Assembly: GCA_904418845.1 (NCBI GenBank)
Contig: CAJFQC010000008.1
Span: forward strand, 62,001 to 126,000
Direction of reading: 5' to 3'
Length of the DNA: 64,000 nucleotides
From: an uncultured Ruminococcus sp.
GTDB taxonomy: Bacteria; Bacillota; Clostridia; Lachnospirales; Lachnospiraceae
The notes under the pieces are model-generated. The model ran no database searches, was not told where the DNA came from, and was given only the letters and a program-made list of their open reading frames with translations. Positions within the stretch are counted from its first letter, which is position 1. The number at the start of each line of letters is the position of its first letter. The position numbers and the translations under genes are program-made. Positions 9,314 through 20,300 of this stretch are shown here, piece after piece.

Positions 9314-10275
9314 CATTAAAGGACGCATATATACAGGGAAGTGAAGAGTTAAAAAGAGCGGGGCTTCCAGAAGCCGGCCTGGACGCGTGGTATCTGCTGG
9401 AATATGCAACAGGCATCAGCCGCGCGGCCTACTATGCAGATCCCGGAAAGGAGCTTGCATCTCCGGAGCAAGAGCAATACAAAATCTGTCTTGAAAACCG
9501 AAAGAAGCGTATCCCTCTGCAGCATATTACCGGAGTCCAGGAGTTTATGGGCCTTTCCTTCTCTGTAAACGAGCATGTGCTTATTCCGAGACAGGACACG
9601 GAGATTCTTGTAGAAAAAGCGCTGGAATTGATGGGCAAAGGCGGGGGTCCATGTGAGGAAGGGAAAATGCGGATACTTGATCTTTGCACGGGATCCGGCT
9701 GCGTTCTTTTAAGCGTGCTTCACTATGCGGCGAGTACACTGTCTGTCTCAGGCAGAGCCGGCACGGCAGAAAGCGCGCATGGAAATGCCCGGACAGAGAC
9801 GGCGGGAGGCACAGCAGACGCAAGCCCGGCAGGGGATATCATAATAGAAGGAACAGGAACAGATATTTCGGGGGACGCGCTGGTCACTGCCAGGAAAAAT
9901 GCAGATGAATTAGGAATAAAGGCAGAGTTTATACAGGGGGATCTGTTTGAAAATATCAGCGGCAGGTTTGCCATGATCCTGTCTAATCCACCGTACATTA
10001 AAACAAAGGAGATCGATTCACTCCAGGAGGAAGTCAGGCTCCATGATCCAAGAATAGCGCTGGATGGAAAAGAGGACGGACTGTACTTTTACCGCAGGAT
10101 CATCAAGGAGAGCCGGAACTATCTTCTGCCGCAGAGTTATCTGGTCTTGGAGATCGGATACGATCAGGCAGAAGATGTAGGAAACCTGATGTCAGCGGCC
10201 GGATATGCGGGCATTACAGTAAAAAAGGATCTTGCGGGGCTTGACCGCGTGGTGTGCGGACGATATATTAGATAA
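9310..10275 (+). CDS. prmC: Peptide chain release factor N5-glutamine methyltransferase (with low-complexity insertion)
   Basis: A 321-residue SAM-dependent methyltransferase that methylates the GGQ glutamine of release factors; prfA is the next gene. The N-terminal helical substrate-binding domain covers residues 1-80. SAM motif I is [17 protein letters not shown], and the catalytic NPPY motif is in [20 protein letters not shown]. Odd: between motif I and [16 protein letters not shown] there is an insertion of ~40 residues rich in Ala, Gly, Thr and Ser (coding ~9730-9850), making the protein ~40 residues longer than usual. The reading frame is intact. ATG 9310 follows AGAAGGAG inside the end of the upstream gene. 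Confidence 0.93.
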   Translation: MTLKDAYIQGSEELKRAGLPEAGLDAWYLLEYATGISRAAYYADPGKELASPEQEQYKICLENRKKRIPLQHITGVQEFMGLSFSVNEHVLIPRQDTEILVEKALELMGKGGGPCEEGKMRILDLCTGSGCVLLSVLHYAASTLSVSGRAGTAESAHGNARTETAGGTADASPAGDIIIEGTGTDISGDALVTARKNADELGIKAEFIQGDLFENISGRFAMILSNPPYIKTKEIDSLQEEVRLHDPRIALDGKEDGLYFYRRIIKESRNYLLPQSYLVLEIGYDQAEDVGNLMSAAGYAGITVKKDLAGLDRVVCGRYIR

Positions 10276-10345
10276 AAAGCGCCGGTCTTTGTACGGTGCT
10301 CTTCGGTTCAATGAGACTTATTTTAAAGAGAAGGACGAAAGCGAA

Positions 10346-11416
10346 ATGTTTGATAAATTAGAGGATCTTTTGATCAGATATGAAGAAGTGATGGGAGAAC
10401 TTCAGGAGCCGGGCGTGGCTGACGATCAGCAGCGCTTCCGTAAGCTTATGAAAGAGCAGAGTGATCTTGCGCCCATCGTGGAAGCGTACAATGAGTATAA
10501 GAAATGTAAGCAGAATATCGACGACAGCCTTGCCATGCTGGAAGATGAGACAGATGAGGAGATGCGGGAACTGGCAAAAGAAGAGCTGAATGAGTCAAAG
10601 AAGCGCACGGAGGAACTGGAGCAGGAGCTTAAGATCCTTCTTCTTCCCAAGGATCCCAACGACGACAAGAATGTCATTGTGGAGATCCGCGGTGGCGCAG
10701 GCGGCGACGAGGCGGCTCTTTTCGCGGCGGAGGTCTACCGCATGTATGTGCACTACGCGGACAGCCGCGGATGGAGAACAGAGATGATCTCCTTAAATGA
10801 GAACGGCATCGGCGGCTTTAAAGAGTGTGTGTTCATGATCACAGGCCAGGGGGCATATTCCAGGCTGAAATATGAAAGCGGGGTACATCGTGTGCAGAGA
10901 GTTCCCGAGACAGAGAGCGGGGGCAGGATTCATACTTCTACCGTGACCGTTGCCATCATGCCCGAGGCGGAGGAAGTGGACGTAGTTATTGATGAGAAGG
11001 ATATCCGCATTGATGTGATGCGTGCGTCAGGAAACGGCGGACAGTGTGTCAACACAACGGATTCCGCAGTCCGCCTGACCCATTTTCCGACGGGTATCGT
11101 GATCTACAGCCAGACCGAGAAGTCCCAGCTTCAGAACAAGGAGAAGGCGTTCCGTCTGCTCAGATCCAAGCTGTATGATCTGGAACTGGAGAAACAGCAG
11201 GCGTCTGAGGCTGAGGCAAGAAGAAGCCAGATCGGCACAGGAGACCGTTCCGAAAAGATCCGTACCTATAACTTCCCCCAGGGGCGTGTGACGGATCACA
11301 GGATTAAATTAACGCTGCATAAGCTGGATACGATCTTAAACGGAGATCTGGATGAGATTATCGACAGCCTGATCGCAGCAGACCAGACGGCAAAGCTGGC
11401 AAAGATGGAGGACTGA
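10346..11416 (+). CDS. prfA: Peptide chain release factor 1
   Basis: A 356-residue class I release factor recognising UAA and UAG. The codon-recognition tripeptide is PET, in [15 protein letters not shown] (PxT family motif), and the peptidyl-tRNA hydrolysis motif GGQ is in [21 protein letters not shown]-terminal coiled-coil domain and C-terminal region are full length. ATG 10346 follows AAGGA with about ten bases between. It follows prmC, whose product modifies the GGQ glutamine, with a 70-base gap. Confidence 0.97.
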   Translation: MFDKLEDLLIRYEEVMGELQEPGVADDQQRFRKLMKEQSDLAPIVEAYNEYKKCKQNIDDSLAMLEDETDEEMRELAKEELNESKKRTEELEQELKILLLPKDPNDDKNVIVEIRGGAGGDEAALFAAEVYRMYVHYADSRGWRTEMISLNENGIGGFKECVFMITGQGAYSRLKYESGVHRVQRVPETESGGRIHTSTVTVAIMPEAEEVDVVIDEKDIRIDVMRASGNGGQCVNTTDSAVRLTHFPTGIVIYSQTEKSQLQNKEKAFRLLRSKLYDLELEKQQASEAEARRSQIGTGDRSEKIRTYNFPQGRVTDHRIKLTLHKLDTILNGDLDEIIDSLIAADQTAKLAKMED

Positions 11417-11422
11417 TGATAA

Positions 11423-12319
11423 ATGAAAGAGATAGAATTTAAACGTCCTGAGCTGGAGGATAAAGAGATTATCACATCTTATTTCGAGAAAGCGCCCAGC
11501 CGGAGCTGTGAGCGTACATTTGTGAATGTGTATCTCTGGTCGAGGCATTATAAAGTAAGATATGCAGTGATTGAGGAGGCGCTCGTATTCAAAAGCGAGG
11601 ACAGGGGCACGGCGTTTGCCTATCCCGCGGGTGAGCCGGAAAGTGTTAAGAAAGCGCTTGAATTTCTTATGGCATATTGTAAAGAGCGGGAATGTCCGTT
11701 TATTCTATACAACGTGACGCCTGAGATGTTTACCCAGCTTGAGGGCTGGTATCCGGGCAGATTCACAGTAGAATACGACCGCGACATCGCGGACTATGTG
11801 TATGAGTCGGAGAAACTTGCCACTCTTGCGGGAAAAAAGCTGCACGGTAAGCGGAATCATATCAACAAATTTAAGAGCCTGTATCCTGGCTGGATCTATG
11901 AGGAGCTAAGTGATGATAATGTGGAGGACTGTTTCCAGATGGCTCTGAAATGGAGGAATAAGAACGGATGCGAGGATGACCCGGAAAAAAACGCGGAGAT
12001 GTGCGTGACGCTCAACTCTCTGCGGCTCTATAAAGAGCTGGGGTTAAAAGGCGGCGTTTTGAAGGTGGACGGAAAGATTGTTGCGTTTACCGTGGGAGAG
12101 CGGCTCTGCGACGACACATTTGTAGTTCATATTGAGAAAGCGTTTACAGATGTGGAGGGAGCTTACCCAATGATCAACCAGCAGTTCGTGCAGCACGAAT
12201 GTACGGACTATACGTATGTGAACAGAGAGGAAGATACCGGGGCAGAGGGGCTTCGAAAGGCAAAATTATCCTACCGGCCGGCATTTCTGGAGGAAAAAGG
12301 AGTCGTAAGAGAAGCCTGA
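11423..12319 (+). CDS. DUF2156 domain protein (GNAT-fold, LPG-synthase C-terminal-like)
   Basis: A 298-residue soluble protein of the DUF2156/phosphatidylglycerol lysyltransferase C-terminal family, built from two GNAT-like folds. Characteristic parts are KLHGKRNHINKFKSLYPGW in the middle and GGVLKVDGKIVAFTVGERL, DTFVVHIEKAF and YVNREEDTGAEGLRKAKLSYRP near the end. There are no transmembrane segments, so it is not a full MprF. Relatives may transfer an aminoacyl group from tRNA, but no substrate is known. It starts 6 bases after the prfA stop with GGAGG upstream, so it is in the prmC-prfA operon. Confidence 0.85.
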   Translation: MKEIEFKRPELEDKEIITSYFEKAPSRSCERTFVNVYLWSRHYKVRYAVIEEALVFKSEDRGTAFAYPAGEPESVKKALEFLMAYCKERECPFILYNVTPEMFTQLEGWYPGRFTVEYDRDIADYVYESEKLATLAGKKLHGKRNHINKFKSLYPGWIYEELSDDNVEDCFQMALKWRNKNGCEDDPEKNAEMCVTLNSLRLYKELGLKGGVLKVDGKIVAFTVGERLCDDTFVVHIEKAFTDVEGAYPMINQQFVQHECTDYTYVNREEDTGAEGLRKAKLSYRPAFLEEKGVVREA

Positions 12320-12358
12320 GAGCAATTATAAAAGCCTGAAAGAAACGGAGTGACAGCG

Positions 12359-13546
12359 ATGATATCAAAAAAAATGGAAAACATGGTGGCAAATAGTTCC
12401 GCGATCCGCGCGATGTTCGAGGAGGGAAACCGTCTGGCAAAGCTTTACGGTGCGGAGAATGTATTTGATTTTAGTCTCGGCAACCCTAACGTTCCGGCGC
12501 CGGAGGTGGTGAAGAAGGCAATCATTGATCTTCTCAGTAAGGAGGATCCGGTAGTCCTTCACGGATACACCAACAGCAACGCGGGCTATGAGGATGTGCG
12601 CCAGGCTGTGGCAGAGTCCTTAAATGAGCGTTTCGGAACGACTTTTTCAGCTCACAATATCACGATGACCGTGGGCGCTGCGGGCGGTCTTAACGTGATC
12701 TTAAAATCACTCATCAATCCGGGGGACGAGGTCATTGTATTTGCGCCTTATTTTGGAGAATACAGAAGCTACACAAACAACTATGACGGTGTACTTGTGG
12801 AAGTCTCACCGGATACGGCGACCTTTCAGCCGAAGCTTGACGAGTTTGAGGCGAAGATCACCCCAAAGACAAGGGCGGTCATCGTAAATACTCCGAACAA
12901 TCCGACAGGCGTTGTATATTCAGAAGAGACGATTAAAAAGATGGCGGCAGTCATGGAGAAGAAGCAGAAAGAGTTCGGAACAGACATCTATCTCATCTCC
13001 GACGAGCCGTACAGAGAGCTTGCCTATGACGGAGTTGAGGTGCCTTATCTGACAAAATATTATGCGAATACGATCGTAGGTTATTCTTACAGCAAATCTC
13101 TCTCTCTTCCGGGAGAGCGTATCGGATACCTTGTCATTCCGGATGAGGCTGCCGACAGTGAGAATGTGATCACGGCGGCAAACGTGTCGACCCGCATACT
13201 CGGTTTTGTAAATGCGCCGACACTTCAGCAGAAAGTTGTGAAAGCGTGCTTAAATGAAAAGACAGATATTTCTTTCTATAACAGAAACAGAGAGACTCTC
13301 TACAACGGGCTGAAAGACTTAGGATTTGAGTGTATCAAGCCGGAGGGCGCGTTCTATCTTTTTGTGAAATCTCCGGTGGCGGATGAGAAGGAGTTCTGCG
13401 CGGCAGCAAAGAAATATAATATCCTTATCGTGCCGGGAAGCTCTTTCGCGTGTCCGGGCTATGTGAGAATCGCATACTGCGTCTCCTATGAGACGATCGT
13501 CAATTCCCTGCCGAAGTTTAAAGAACTGGCGGAGGAGTATAAGTAA
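12359..13546 (+). CDS. PLP-dependent class I/II aminotransferase (aspartate-aminotransferase-like)
   Basis: A 395-residue fold-type I aminotransferase. Seen: NPNVPAPE near the N-terminus, the VGAAGGLN cofactor-phosphate region, NTPNNPTG (Asn contacting the PLP ring), YLISDEPYREL (Asp to pyridine nitrogen) and the PLP-lysine in YSYSKSLSLPGERIGYL. The C-terminus FVKSPVADEKEFCAAAKKYNILIVPGSSF fits aspartate or aromatic aminotransferases; the exact amino acid cannot be read from the sequence. ATG 12359 has GGAG 8 bases upstream. Its stop codon is directly followed by the hisC ATG. Confidence 0.9.
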   Translation: MISKKMENMVANSSAIRAMFEEGNRLAKLYGAENVFDFSLGNPNVPAPEVVKKAIIDLLSKEDPVVLHGYTNSNAGYEDVRQAVAESLNERFGTTFSAHNITMTVGAAGGLNVILKSLINPGDEVIVFAPYFGEYRSYTNNYDGVLVEVSPDTATFQPKLDEFEAKITPKTRAVIVNTPNNPTGVVYSEETIKKMAAVMEKKQKEFGTDIYLISDEPYRELAYDGVEVPYLTKYYANTIVGYSYSKSLSLPGERIGYLVIPDEAADSENVITAANVSTRILGFVNAPTLQQKVVKACLNEKTDISFYNRNRETLYNGLKDLGFECIKPEGAFYLFVKSPVADEKEFCAAAKKYNILIVPGSSFACPGYVRIAYCVSYETIVNSLPKFKELAEEYK

Positions 13547-14638
13547 ATGGCGGTCAGAGCAGAGCTTTTAAAAAATATTCGTACTGTTGATCCTTATGTC
13601 CCTGGGGAGCAGCCTCAGGAGAAAGTAGTCAAGCTGAATACAAATGAAAATCCCTATCCCCCTGCTCCTGGAGTGGAGAAGGCACTGAGGAATCTTGAAC
13701 CGGCAGATTTCCGTCTGTATCCGGATCCCGCATCAAGCGAACTTATAAAAGCGCTGGCCAAGGAGTATGAGGTGGGAGAGGATCAGGTGTTTGCAGGAGT
13801 AGGTTCAGACGATGTACTGGCCCTGTGTTTTCTGACTTTCTTTAATTCGGATAAGCCGGTTCTTTTCCCGGATATTACATATTCCTTCTACAAGGTGTGG
13901 GCGCAGCTTTACCGGATACCTTACGAGTGTCCGAAGCTTAATGAGAATTTCCGCATTGTAAGAGAGGACTATTATAAAGAAAACGGGGGGATCATCTTCC
14001 CGAATCCGAATGCTCCCACAGCCATCTATGAGAAGCTGGATTTTGTGGCGGACATCTTAGAGCACAACCGGGATTCTATTGTGATCGTGGACGAAGCGTA
14101 TATTGATTTCGCGGGACGTTCGGCAGTAGAGCTGATCGGGAAGTATGACAACCTGATCGTTACCCAGACCTTTTCTAAGTCGCGGAGCATGGCAGGTATG
14201 CGTATCGGGTATGCCATTTCCAATCCGGAGCTGCTCAGATGTTTAAATGATGTGAAATACTCTTTCAATTCTTATACCATGAACAGAGCGGCTCTTGTCT
14301 GCGGCGCGGCGTCCGTAAGTGACAGAGAATATTTTAAAGAGGGCATCCGTAAGATAGTAGAGACGAGAGAATGGGCGAAGGGAGAACTTGCGAAGCTCGG
14401 ATTCGTATTTACGGATTCTAAGGCGAACTTTTTGTTTGCCCGCCATACGGAACATGACGCCAGTATGATCTTTGAAATGCTTAAGCGCGAAGGAATCTAT
14501 GTAAGGCACTGGAATGATGAGCGGATCAGACAGTATCTGCGGATCACGGTTGGCACAAGGGAAGAGATGGACAGATTATTTGACTGTCTGAAAGAGAAAC
14601 TTGGTTTAGAAAAAAGAAAACAGGAGAATAAAGAATGA
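13547..14638 (+). CDS. hisC: Histidinol-phosphate aminotransferase
   Basis: A 363-residue class II PLP aminotransferase; family role: imidazole acetol-phosphate plus glutamate to histidinol-phosphate in histidine synthesis. Motifs: KLNTNENPYPPAPGV, YPDPASSELIKALA, IIFPNPNAPTA, IVDEAYIDFAG and the PLP-lysine in TFSKSRSMAGMRIGYAI. It is outside any his operon here; relatives in Clostridia may act on other amino acids, so the assignment is by family. It abuts the upstream aminotransferase with no gap and overlaps the DUF368 gene by 4 bases (ATGA), so the three are one transcription unit. Confidence 0.9.
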   Translation: MAVRAELLKNIRTVDPYVPGEQPQEKVVKLNTNENPYPPAPGVEKALRNLEPADFRLYPDPASSELIKALAKEYEVGEDQVFAGVGSDDVLALCFLTFFNSDKPVLFPDITYSFYKVWAQLYRIPYECPKLNENFRIVREDYYKENGGIIFPNPNAPTAIYEKLDFVADILEHNRDSIVIVDEAYIDFAGRSAVELIGKYDNLIVTQTFSKSRSMAGMRIGYAISNPELLRCLNDVKYSFNSYTMNRAALVCGAASVSDREYFKEGIRKIVETREWAKGELAKLGFVFTDSKANFLFARHTEHDASMIFEMLKREGIYVRHWNDERIRQYLRITVGTREEMDRLFDCLKEKLGLEKRKQENKE

Positions 14639-15483
14639 TAAAAAAAATGTTACAGGGCATGGTCGTAGGAATCGCAAACATCATACCGGGAGTGAGCGGC
14701 GGTACCATGATGGTCGCAATGGGACTTTATGATAAGCTGATCCATGCGATCACACATTTAAAGTCGGAATTTAAAGAGAGCATGAAGCTTCTGATCCCTA
14801 TTTTTATCGGGGCAGGGCTGGCGATCGTGACACTGGCAAGACTGTTTGAGTTCCTGCTGGAGCGTTATCCCATACCGACGAACTTCGCTTTCTGCGGGCT
14901 GATCGCTGGAAGCCTTCCGTTTATATTTAAGAAGGTAAAAGGACATACTGTATCAATAGGCAAGATCATCGCTTTCCTCATTTTCTTTGCCGTCGTCGTT
15001 CTGATGGCTGCGATGGGAGAAACAAGCGGAAATGCGGCGGATGTAAGTTTTGGACTTGTCAATGTAATCAAGCTTCTGCTGGTCGGTATTATTGCAGCGG
15101 CAACAATGGTTATTCCGGGGGTCAGTGGTTCTATGATGCTTATGCTTCTCGGATATTACGATACAATCTTGAAGTCCATCAATCAGTTTATTGACGCGCT
15201 GATCGCTTTTGATATGCAGGGGCTTCTTGTGCAGTGTGGAGTTCTGGTGCCTTTTGGCATTGGTGTTGTACTGGGAATATTCCTGATCGCCAAACTGATT
15301 GAGTTCATTTTCTCAAAGGCGGAGATCCACGCCTACTACGCGATCATCGGACTGATCATTGCGTCCCCGATCGCGATCCTTTTAAAGACCGACTGGAGCG
15401 GCTTCTCTGTCATGACTTTGATCGTGGGAATTGTAACATTCGTGGCAGGATGGTTTGTGGCATCAAAATTGGGAGGAGAATAG
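14635..15483 (+). CDS. DUF368 family membrane protein, probable undecaprenyl-phosphate transporter (PopT-like)
   Basis: A 282-residue polytopic membrane protein with about eight hydrophobic segments. It has the family's internal duplication: IANIIPGVSGGTM near the N-terminus and TMVIPGVSGSMMLML in the second half, each followed by a GLYDK/GYYD-type stretch. DUF368 proteins have been shown in other bacteria to recycle undecaprenyl phosphate across the cytoplasmic membrane, alongside DedA-family proteins; the function here is inferred. The link to the aminotransferases upstream is only operon position. The gene ends 48 bases before a new promoter. Confidence 0.88.
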   Translation: MIKKMLQGMVVGIANIIPGVSGGTMMVAMGLYDKLIHAITHLKSEFKESMKLLIPIFIGAGLAIVTLARLFEFLLERYPIPTNFAFCGLIAGSLPFIFKKVKGHTVSIGKIIAFLIFFAVVVLMAAMGETSGNAADVSFGLVNVIKLLLVGIIAAATMVIPGVSGSMMLMLLGYYDTILKSINQFIDALIAFDMQGLLVQCGVLVPFGIGVVLGIFLIAKLIEFIFSKAEIHAYYAIIGLIIASPIAILLKTDWSGFSVMTLIVGIVTFVAGWFVASKLGGE

Positions 15484-15530
15484 GAGCGGACTGAACTGTT
15501 ACTGGGACTGAAGGGCTCCGGCTTTCTGCG

Positions 15531-15559
15531 TTGACAGTGCCAGAGGAAATCCGTATAAT
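15531..15559 (+). promoter_or_regulatory. Consensus sigma-A promoter
   Basis: TTGACA at 15531-15536, 17-base spacer, TATAAT at 15554-15559, a perfect consensus match, driving the small membrane protein at 15589 and possibly ispG beyond it. Confidence 0.85.
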
Positions 15560-15588
15560 GAGATACAGAAAAGGAAAGGGAATATCTT

Positions 15589-15987
15589 ATGATCTTAAAG
15601 AATGACGAAGAAAAGCGAAGTACACTCTGGCGAACTGTCCTCACTGTATCTACGATCCTTATCATCATTGTGGCAGTATTCTTTATCGTCCGTCTTTTTG
15701 TGGGGAATCCCCTCAAAGGGACATGGGTCAGTGAAGACAGCGGCGCAGTCCTTGAGATTCTTGATGACGGAGAACTTAAGATGAGCGGGGCAGGAGACGG
15801 CAGCGGAAAGGAAGAAATTTCAGCGACCTGTGTGGTGGACACAAAGGAAAAGATTCTTACTGTCCATACAGATTTCGGAACTGCGGAGGGCGTTCTGTCC
15901 GGATCTTATGATTACAATCTTGAGCAGGACATACTGACCCTGACGGAACGTGAGTATGGCGATCAGTTAGTATTTATCCGCAAGTAA
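15589..15987 (+). CDS. Small membrane-anchored protein of unknown function (lipocalin-like/DUF5640-like region)
   Basis: 132 residues: a short charged N-terminus, one transmembrane helix (TVLTVSTILIIIVAVFFIVRLFV, residues ~15-37) and an extracytoplasmic ~90-residue beta-rich domain beginning NPLKGTWVSEDSGAVLEIL. The G-x-W-x-x-D opening and alternating strands resemble small DUF5640/lipocalin-like domains; this is a resemblance, not an identification. A consensus promoter lies 30 bases upstream and GGAAAGGG precedes ATG 15589. It may form a transcription unit with ispG, 120 bases downstream. Confidence 0.75.
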   Translation: MILKNDEEKRSTLWRTVLTVSTILIIIVAVFFIVRLFVGNPLKGTWVSEDSGAVLEILDDGELKMSGAGDGSGKEEISATCVVDTKEKILTVHTDFGTAEGVLSGSYDYNLEQDILTLTEREYGDQLVFIRK

Positions 15988-16106
15988 TCCTAAGAGGCAG
16001 AGCTTTTATATGTGTGATAAAATAAGAGGAGAGTTCCGTTCTGCGGGGCTCTTCTGTCGTTAATGAGAGACGATTTAAGAGCGGGGATATAAGAGAGGAG
16101 AAGGAC

Positions 16107-17174
16107 ATGCACAGAAATAAGACAAAGGAAATATCGATCGGCAGTGTGAAGATCGGCGGAGAGAATCCTGTGGCGATCCAGTCTATGACGAATACAAAGA
16201 CTGAGGATGCAGAGGCTACTGCGGCGCAGATCTTAAAGCTTGAGGCGGCAGGATGCGAGATCATCCGTTGTGCGGTTCCCACCATGGAAGCGGCAGAAGC
16301 TCTCAAAGGTATAAAAAAGCAGATCCACATCCCGCTGGTGGCAGATATCCATTTTGACTATCGTCTTGCTATCGCTGCTATCGAGAACGGCGCGGATAAG
16401 ATCCGTATCAATCCGGGAAATATCGGTTCAGAAGAGAAAGTAAAGGCTGTCGTTGACAAGGCAAAAGAGTACAATGTGCCTATCCGTGTAGGCGTGAACA
16501 GCGGCTCCCTTGAGAAACATCTGCTGGAAAAATACGGCGGAGTGACCGCAGATGGCATCGTAGAGAGCGCGCTTGATAAGGTGCGTATGATCGAGGACAT
16601 GGGATATGACAATCTCGTGGTGAGTATCAAGTCTTCGGATGTGCTGATGTGCGTGAAAGCCCATGAGCTGATTGCAGAGAAGTGTTCCTATCCGCTTCAT
16701 GTGGGCATCACAGAGTCCGGCACTGTCTATTCCGGCAACGTAAAATCCTCGGTGGGTCTGGGTATCATTCTGTACGAAGGCATCGGAAATACGATCCGCG
16801 TATCTCTGACCGGTGATCCGCTGGAAGAGATACGCACAGCCAAACTTATCTTAAAGGCACTGGGTCTTAGAAAAGGCGGCATTGAGGTGGTGTCCTGTCC
16901 GACCTGCGGAAGGACGAAAATCGACCTTATCGGACTTGCCAATGAGGTGGAAAAGACGGTTGCCGACATTCCTCTTGATATCAAAGTGGCAGTTATGGGA
17001 TGCGTGGTGAACGGACCCGGAGAGGCAAGAGAGGCAGATATAGGCATCGCGGGCGGCATCGGGGAAGGACTGCTTATAAAAAAGGGCGAGATCGTGAAGA
17101 AAGTAAAAGAGGAGGAACTGCTGGACACATTGAGGGAGGAATTGCTGAACTGGAATGATAACAGCGGGAAATAG
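16107..17174 (+). CDS. ispG: 4-hydroxy-3-methylbut-2-en-1-yl diphosphate synthase (flavodoxin type)
   Basis: A 355-residue IspG/GcpE, converting MEcPP to HMBPP in the MEP isoprenoid pathway. The N-terminal TIM barrel includes [23 protein letters not shown] and RINPGNIG; the C-terminal 4Fe-4S domain has [10 protein letters not shown] and the third cluster Cys in [11 protein letters not shown]. It is the usual two-domain bacterial form without the plant insertion. ATG 16107 follows GAGAGGAGAAGG. A likely downstream use of the product is undecaprenyl phosphate, which the DUF368 protein nearby would recycle. Confidence 0.97.
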   Translation: MHRNKTKEISIGSVKIGGENPVAIQSMTNTKTEDAEATAAQILKLEAAGCEIIRCAVPTMEAAEALKGIKKQIHIPLVADIHFDYRLAIAAIENGADKIRINPGNIGSEEKVKAVVDKAKEYNVPIRVGVNSGSLEKHLLEKYGGVTADGIVESALDKVRMIEDMGYDNLVVSIKSSDVLMCVKAHELIAEKCSYPLHVGITESGTVYSGNVKSSVGLGIILYEGIGNTIRVSLTGDPLEEIRTAKLILKALGLRKGGIEVVSCPTCGRTKIDLIGLANEVEKTVADIPLDIKVAVMGCVVNGPGEAREADIGIAGGIGEGLLIKKGEIVKKVKEEELLDTLREELLNWNDNSGK

Positions 17175-17316
17175 GCCCCCGGACACGCTTACGCCCGGGC
17201 CGCAACGCAACAGTCATAGAACCATAAGGAACACGGTCCAAGTACCGGCGCCGTTCTACGGCCTGATTATCAGACAACTGTGTAACATACAGCAACAATA
17301 GCAGGAGAGTGTGATT

Positions 17317-20300
17317 TTGGAACAGACGAGAAGTGAGAAGATTTTTTTTCATGTATTCCCTACTCTGAGGGTGGAGGAGGATGTCCAGATTCTTTTTGAG
17401 GATGTGGAGGTGAGGAAGATCACGACGAATTCGCACCGTGATTTTCTTCGTGTGCATATTTTCAGCCGACATTTGATCCAGAAGAAGCAGATCCGGCAGA
17501 TGGAGCAGAGGATTAAAGAACAGCTCTTTGCTAAAACCAAAGTGAGCGTTGAGATAATAGAGGAGTATACCCTTTCCGGGCAGTATACGCCGGAGGCGCT
17601 CATGCAGGAATACAGGGAGAGCCTTCTTCTTGAGCTGAGGGAGACCAGTGTGCTGGCTGCCAACATGTTCGCGCAGGCGAAGATTCGTTATGAAGAGGGA
17701 AATGTAGTCTGCCTTGAACTGCTGGATACGATTGTTTCAGAAGGACGCAAGGAAGAGATTCTTTCATTTCTTGAAAAGCTTTTTGCCGAACGGTTCCATA
17801 TGCCTGCGGATATCCGTGTGGCTTACCGCGAATCGGAGGGAGCCGGAACGAGAGAATATAATGAGCAGAGGATCCAGCAGGAGATCAACGCCATTTTCGA
17901 GCGGAGGGCCAGACAGCGGGGCGAGGAATGGACACAGCCGGGTACAGGGGGACAGGCTTCTGGAAGCGGCGCGAAGGATACAGAAAAATCAGAAGCGGCG
18001 GGCATGTCAAAAGCGGGCGTTTCTTCCGGTGTATCTGCCGGAGCCGACTCTGCGGGGAACGGCATAGACTCTGGTTCGGACTCTGCGAAGAACGCTTCCG
18101 GGAAAGGGGTGTCCACAGGCGGCAGTTCTGGCGGCTCCGGCGCGGGAAGAGGAAAGAAAGGCTTCAAGAAGGGTGAATTTAAGAAAGATTTCTACCGTCC
18201 GGTTAAGACAGGAGATGACCCGAATCTGATCTACGGCAGGAGCTTTGACGATGAACCGCTCACGCTTGATCAGGTCATTACGGAGATGGGAGAGATCACC
18301 ATTCACGGGAAGATCATTAATTTTGACACAAGAGAGATACGCAATGAAAAGACGATCATCATGTTTGCCGTGACAGATTTTACCGATACGATCACAGTCA
18401 AGATGTTTGCCCGCAACGACCAGCTCCCTGAGATCTTAGGAGAGCTGAAAAAGGGAGCTTTCGTCAAGATCAAGGGGGTGACTACCATCGATAAATTTGA
18501 CGGAGAGCTGACTATCGGTTCTGTTACAGGGATCAAGAAGATCGGGGACTTTACTGTGTCAAGGAAAGACTTAAGTCCGCTCAAGCGCGTGGAGCTGCAC
18601 TGCCATACGAAGATGAGCGACATGGACGGCGTCTCCGAGGTGAAGGATATCGTAAAGCGGGCTCATGACTGGGGACATCCTGCTATTGCCATCACAGATC
18701 ACGGCGTGGCGCAGGCATTTCCGGACGCGAACCATTATATTGAGACTCTGGATAAAGACGATCCTTTCAAGATCATTTACGGCGTGGAAGGCTATGTGGT
18801 GGATGACTTGACTGAGATCGCCGTAAATGCGGGAGATGAGTCGCTTGATGATACATACATCGTGTTCGATATCGAGACAACGGGATTCAGCTCCATTCGT
18901 GACCGGATCATTGAGATCGGGGCTGTCAAAGTCGTAAACGGTGAGATTGTGGATAAGTTCAGCACATTTGTAAATCCTGGACGTCCGATTCCTTTTGAGA
19001 TCATAAACCTGACCGGCATCACGGATGAGATGGTCATGGGATCTCCGGTCATCGATACAGTGCTCCCTCAGTTCCTTGAATTTGTCGGGGATGGGGTGTT
19101 AGTAGCGCACAATGCGGGATTTGACGTGGGATTTATCGAGCAGAACTGCCGTAATCTCGGACTGGACGACCATTTCGTATATGCGGACACAGTAGCGCTG
19201 GCCAGGGTGCTCCTTCCTACGCTGTCCAAGTACAAGCTGAATATCGTTGCAAAGGCGCTGAACATTTCCCTTGAGAACCATCACCGGGCTGTGGACGATG
19301 CCGGGGCGACGGCGGAGATCTTCGTGAAATTTGTGGAGATGTTAAAGAAGGACAATATCACGACCTTAAAGGAAGTGAACCGTTACGGAGACCGGAATGT
19401 GAACGCCATCCGCAAGATGCCTACCCATCATATCATCATCCTTGCGAAGAATGATATCGGCAGATACAATCTGTACCAGCTTATTACGGAATCTCATCTG
19501 ACTTATTACGCAAGACGGCCAAGGATACCTAAGAGCCTGCTCAATGAACACAGGGAAGGGCTTCTCATCGGAAGTGCATGTGAGGCGGGTGAGCTGTACC
19601 AGGCGGTGCTTGAGAAGCGTTCCGCCCAGCAGATCGCCAGGCTGGCGGATTTCTATGACTATTATGAGATCCAGCCCATCGGGAACAATCGGTTCATGAT
19701 CGAGAGCGAACGTGTGGCAGATGTCACGTCAGAGGAGGATCTGAGGAACCTGAACCGGGAGATCGTGGAGCTGGGCGAGAAGTTCGGCAAACCTGTGGTC
19801 GCCACGTGCGACGTGCATTTCCTGGATCCTGAGGACGAGGTCTACCGCCGGATCATCATGGCAGGCAAGGGATTTGACGACGCGGACGTGCAGCCGCCGC
19901 TGTATCTGCGCACAACAGAAGAGATGCTTGACGAGTTCTCTTATCTCGGCGCGGCAAAAGCGAGGGAAATCGTCATAGACAATCCAGTGAAGATCGCGGG
20001 CATGATTGAGAAGATCGCTCCTGTCAATCCCAACAAATGCCCTCCGGTGATCGAGAACTCGGATCAGGAGTTAAGAGACATCTGCTACCGGAAAGCTCAC
20101 GAGATGTACGGGGATGATCTGCCAAAGCAGGTGTCCGAGCGTCTTGAGAAAGAGCTGAACTCGATCATCTCCAACGGGTACGCGGTTATGTATATCATTG
20201 CCCAGAGGCTGGTGTGGAAATCCAATGCGGACGGTTATCTGGTAGGCTCCCGGGGTTCGGTCGGCTCGTCTTTTGCGGCCACTATGGCGGGAATCACAGA

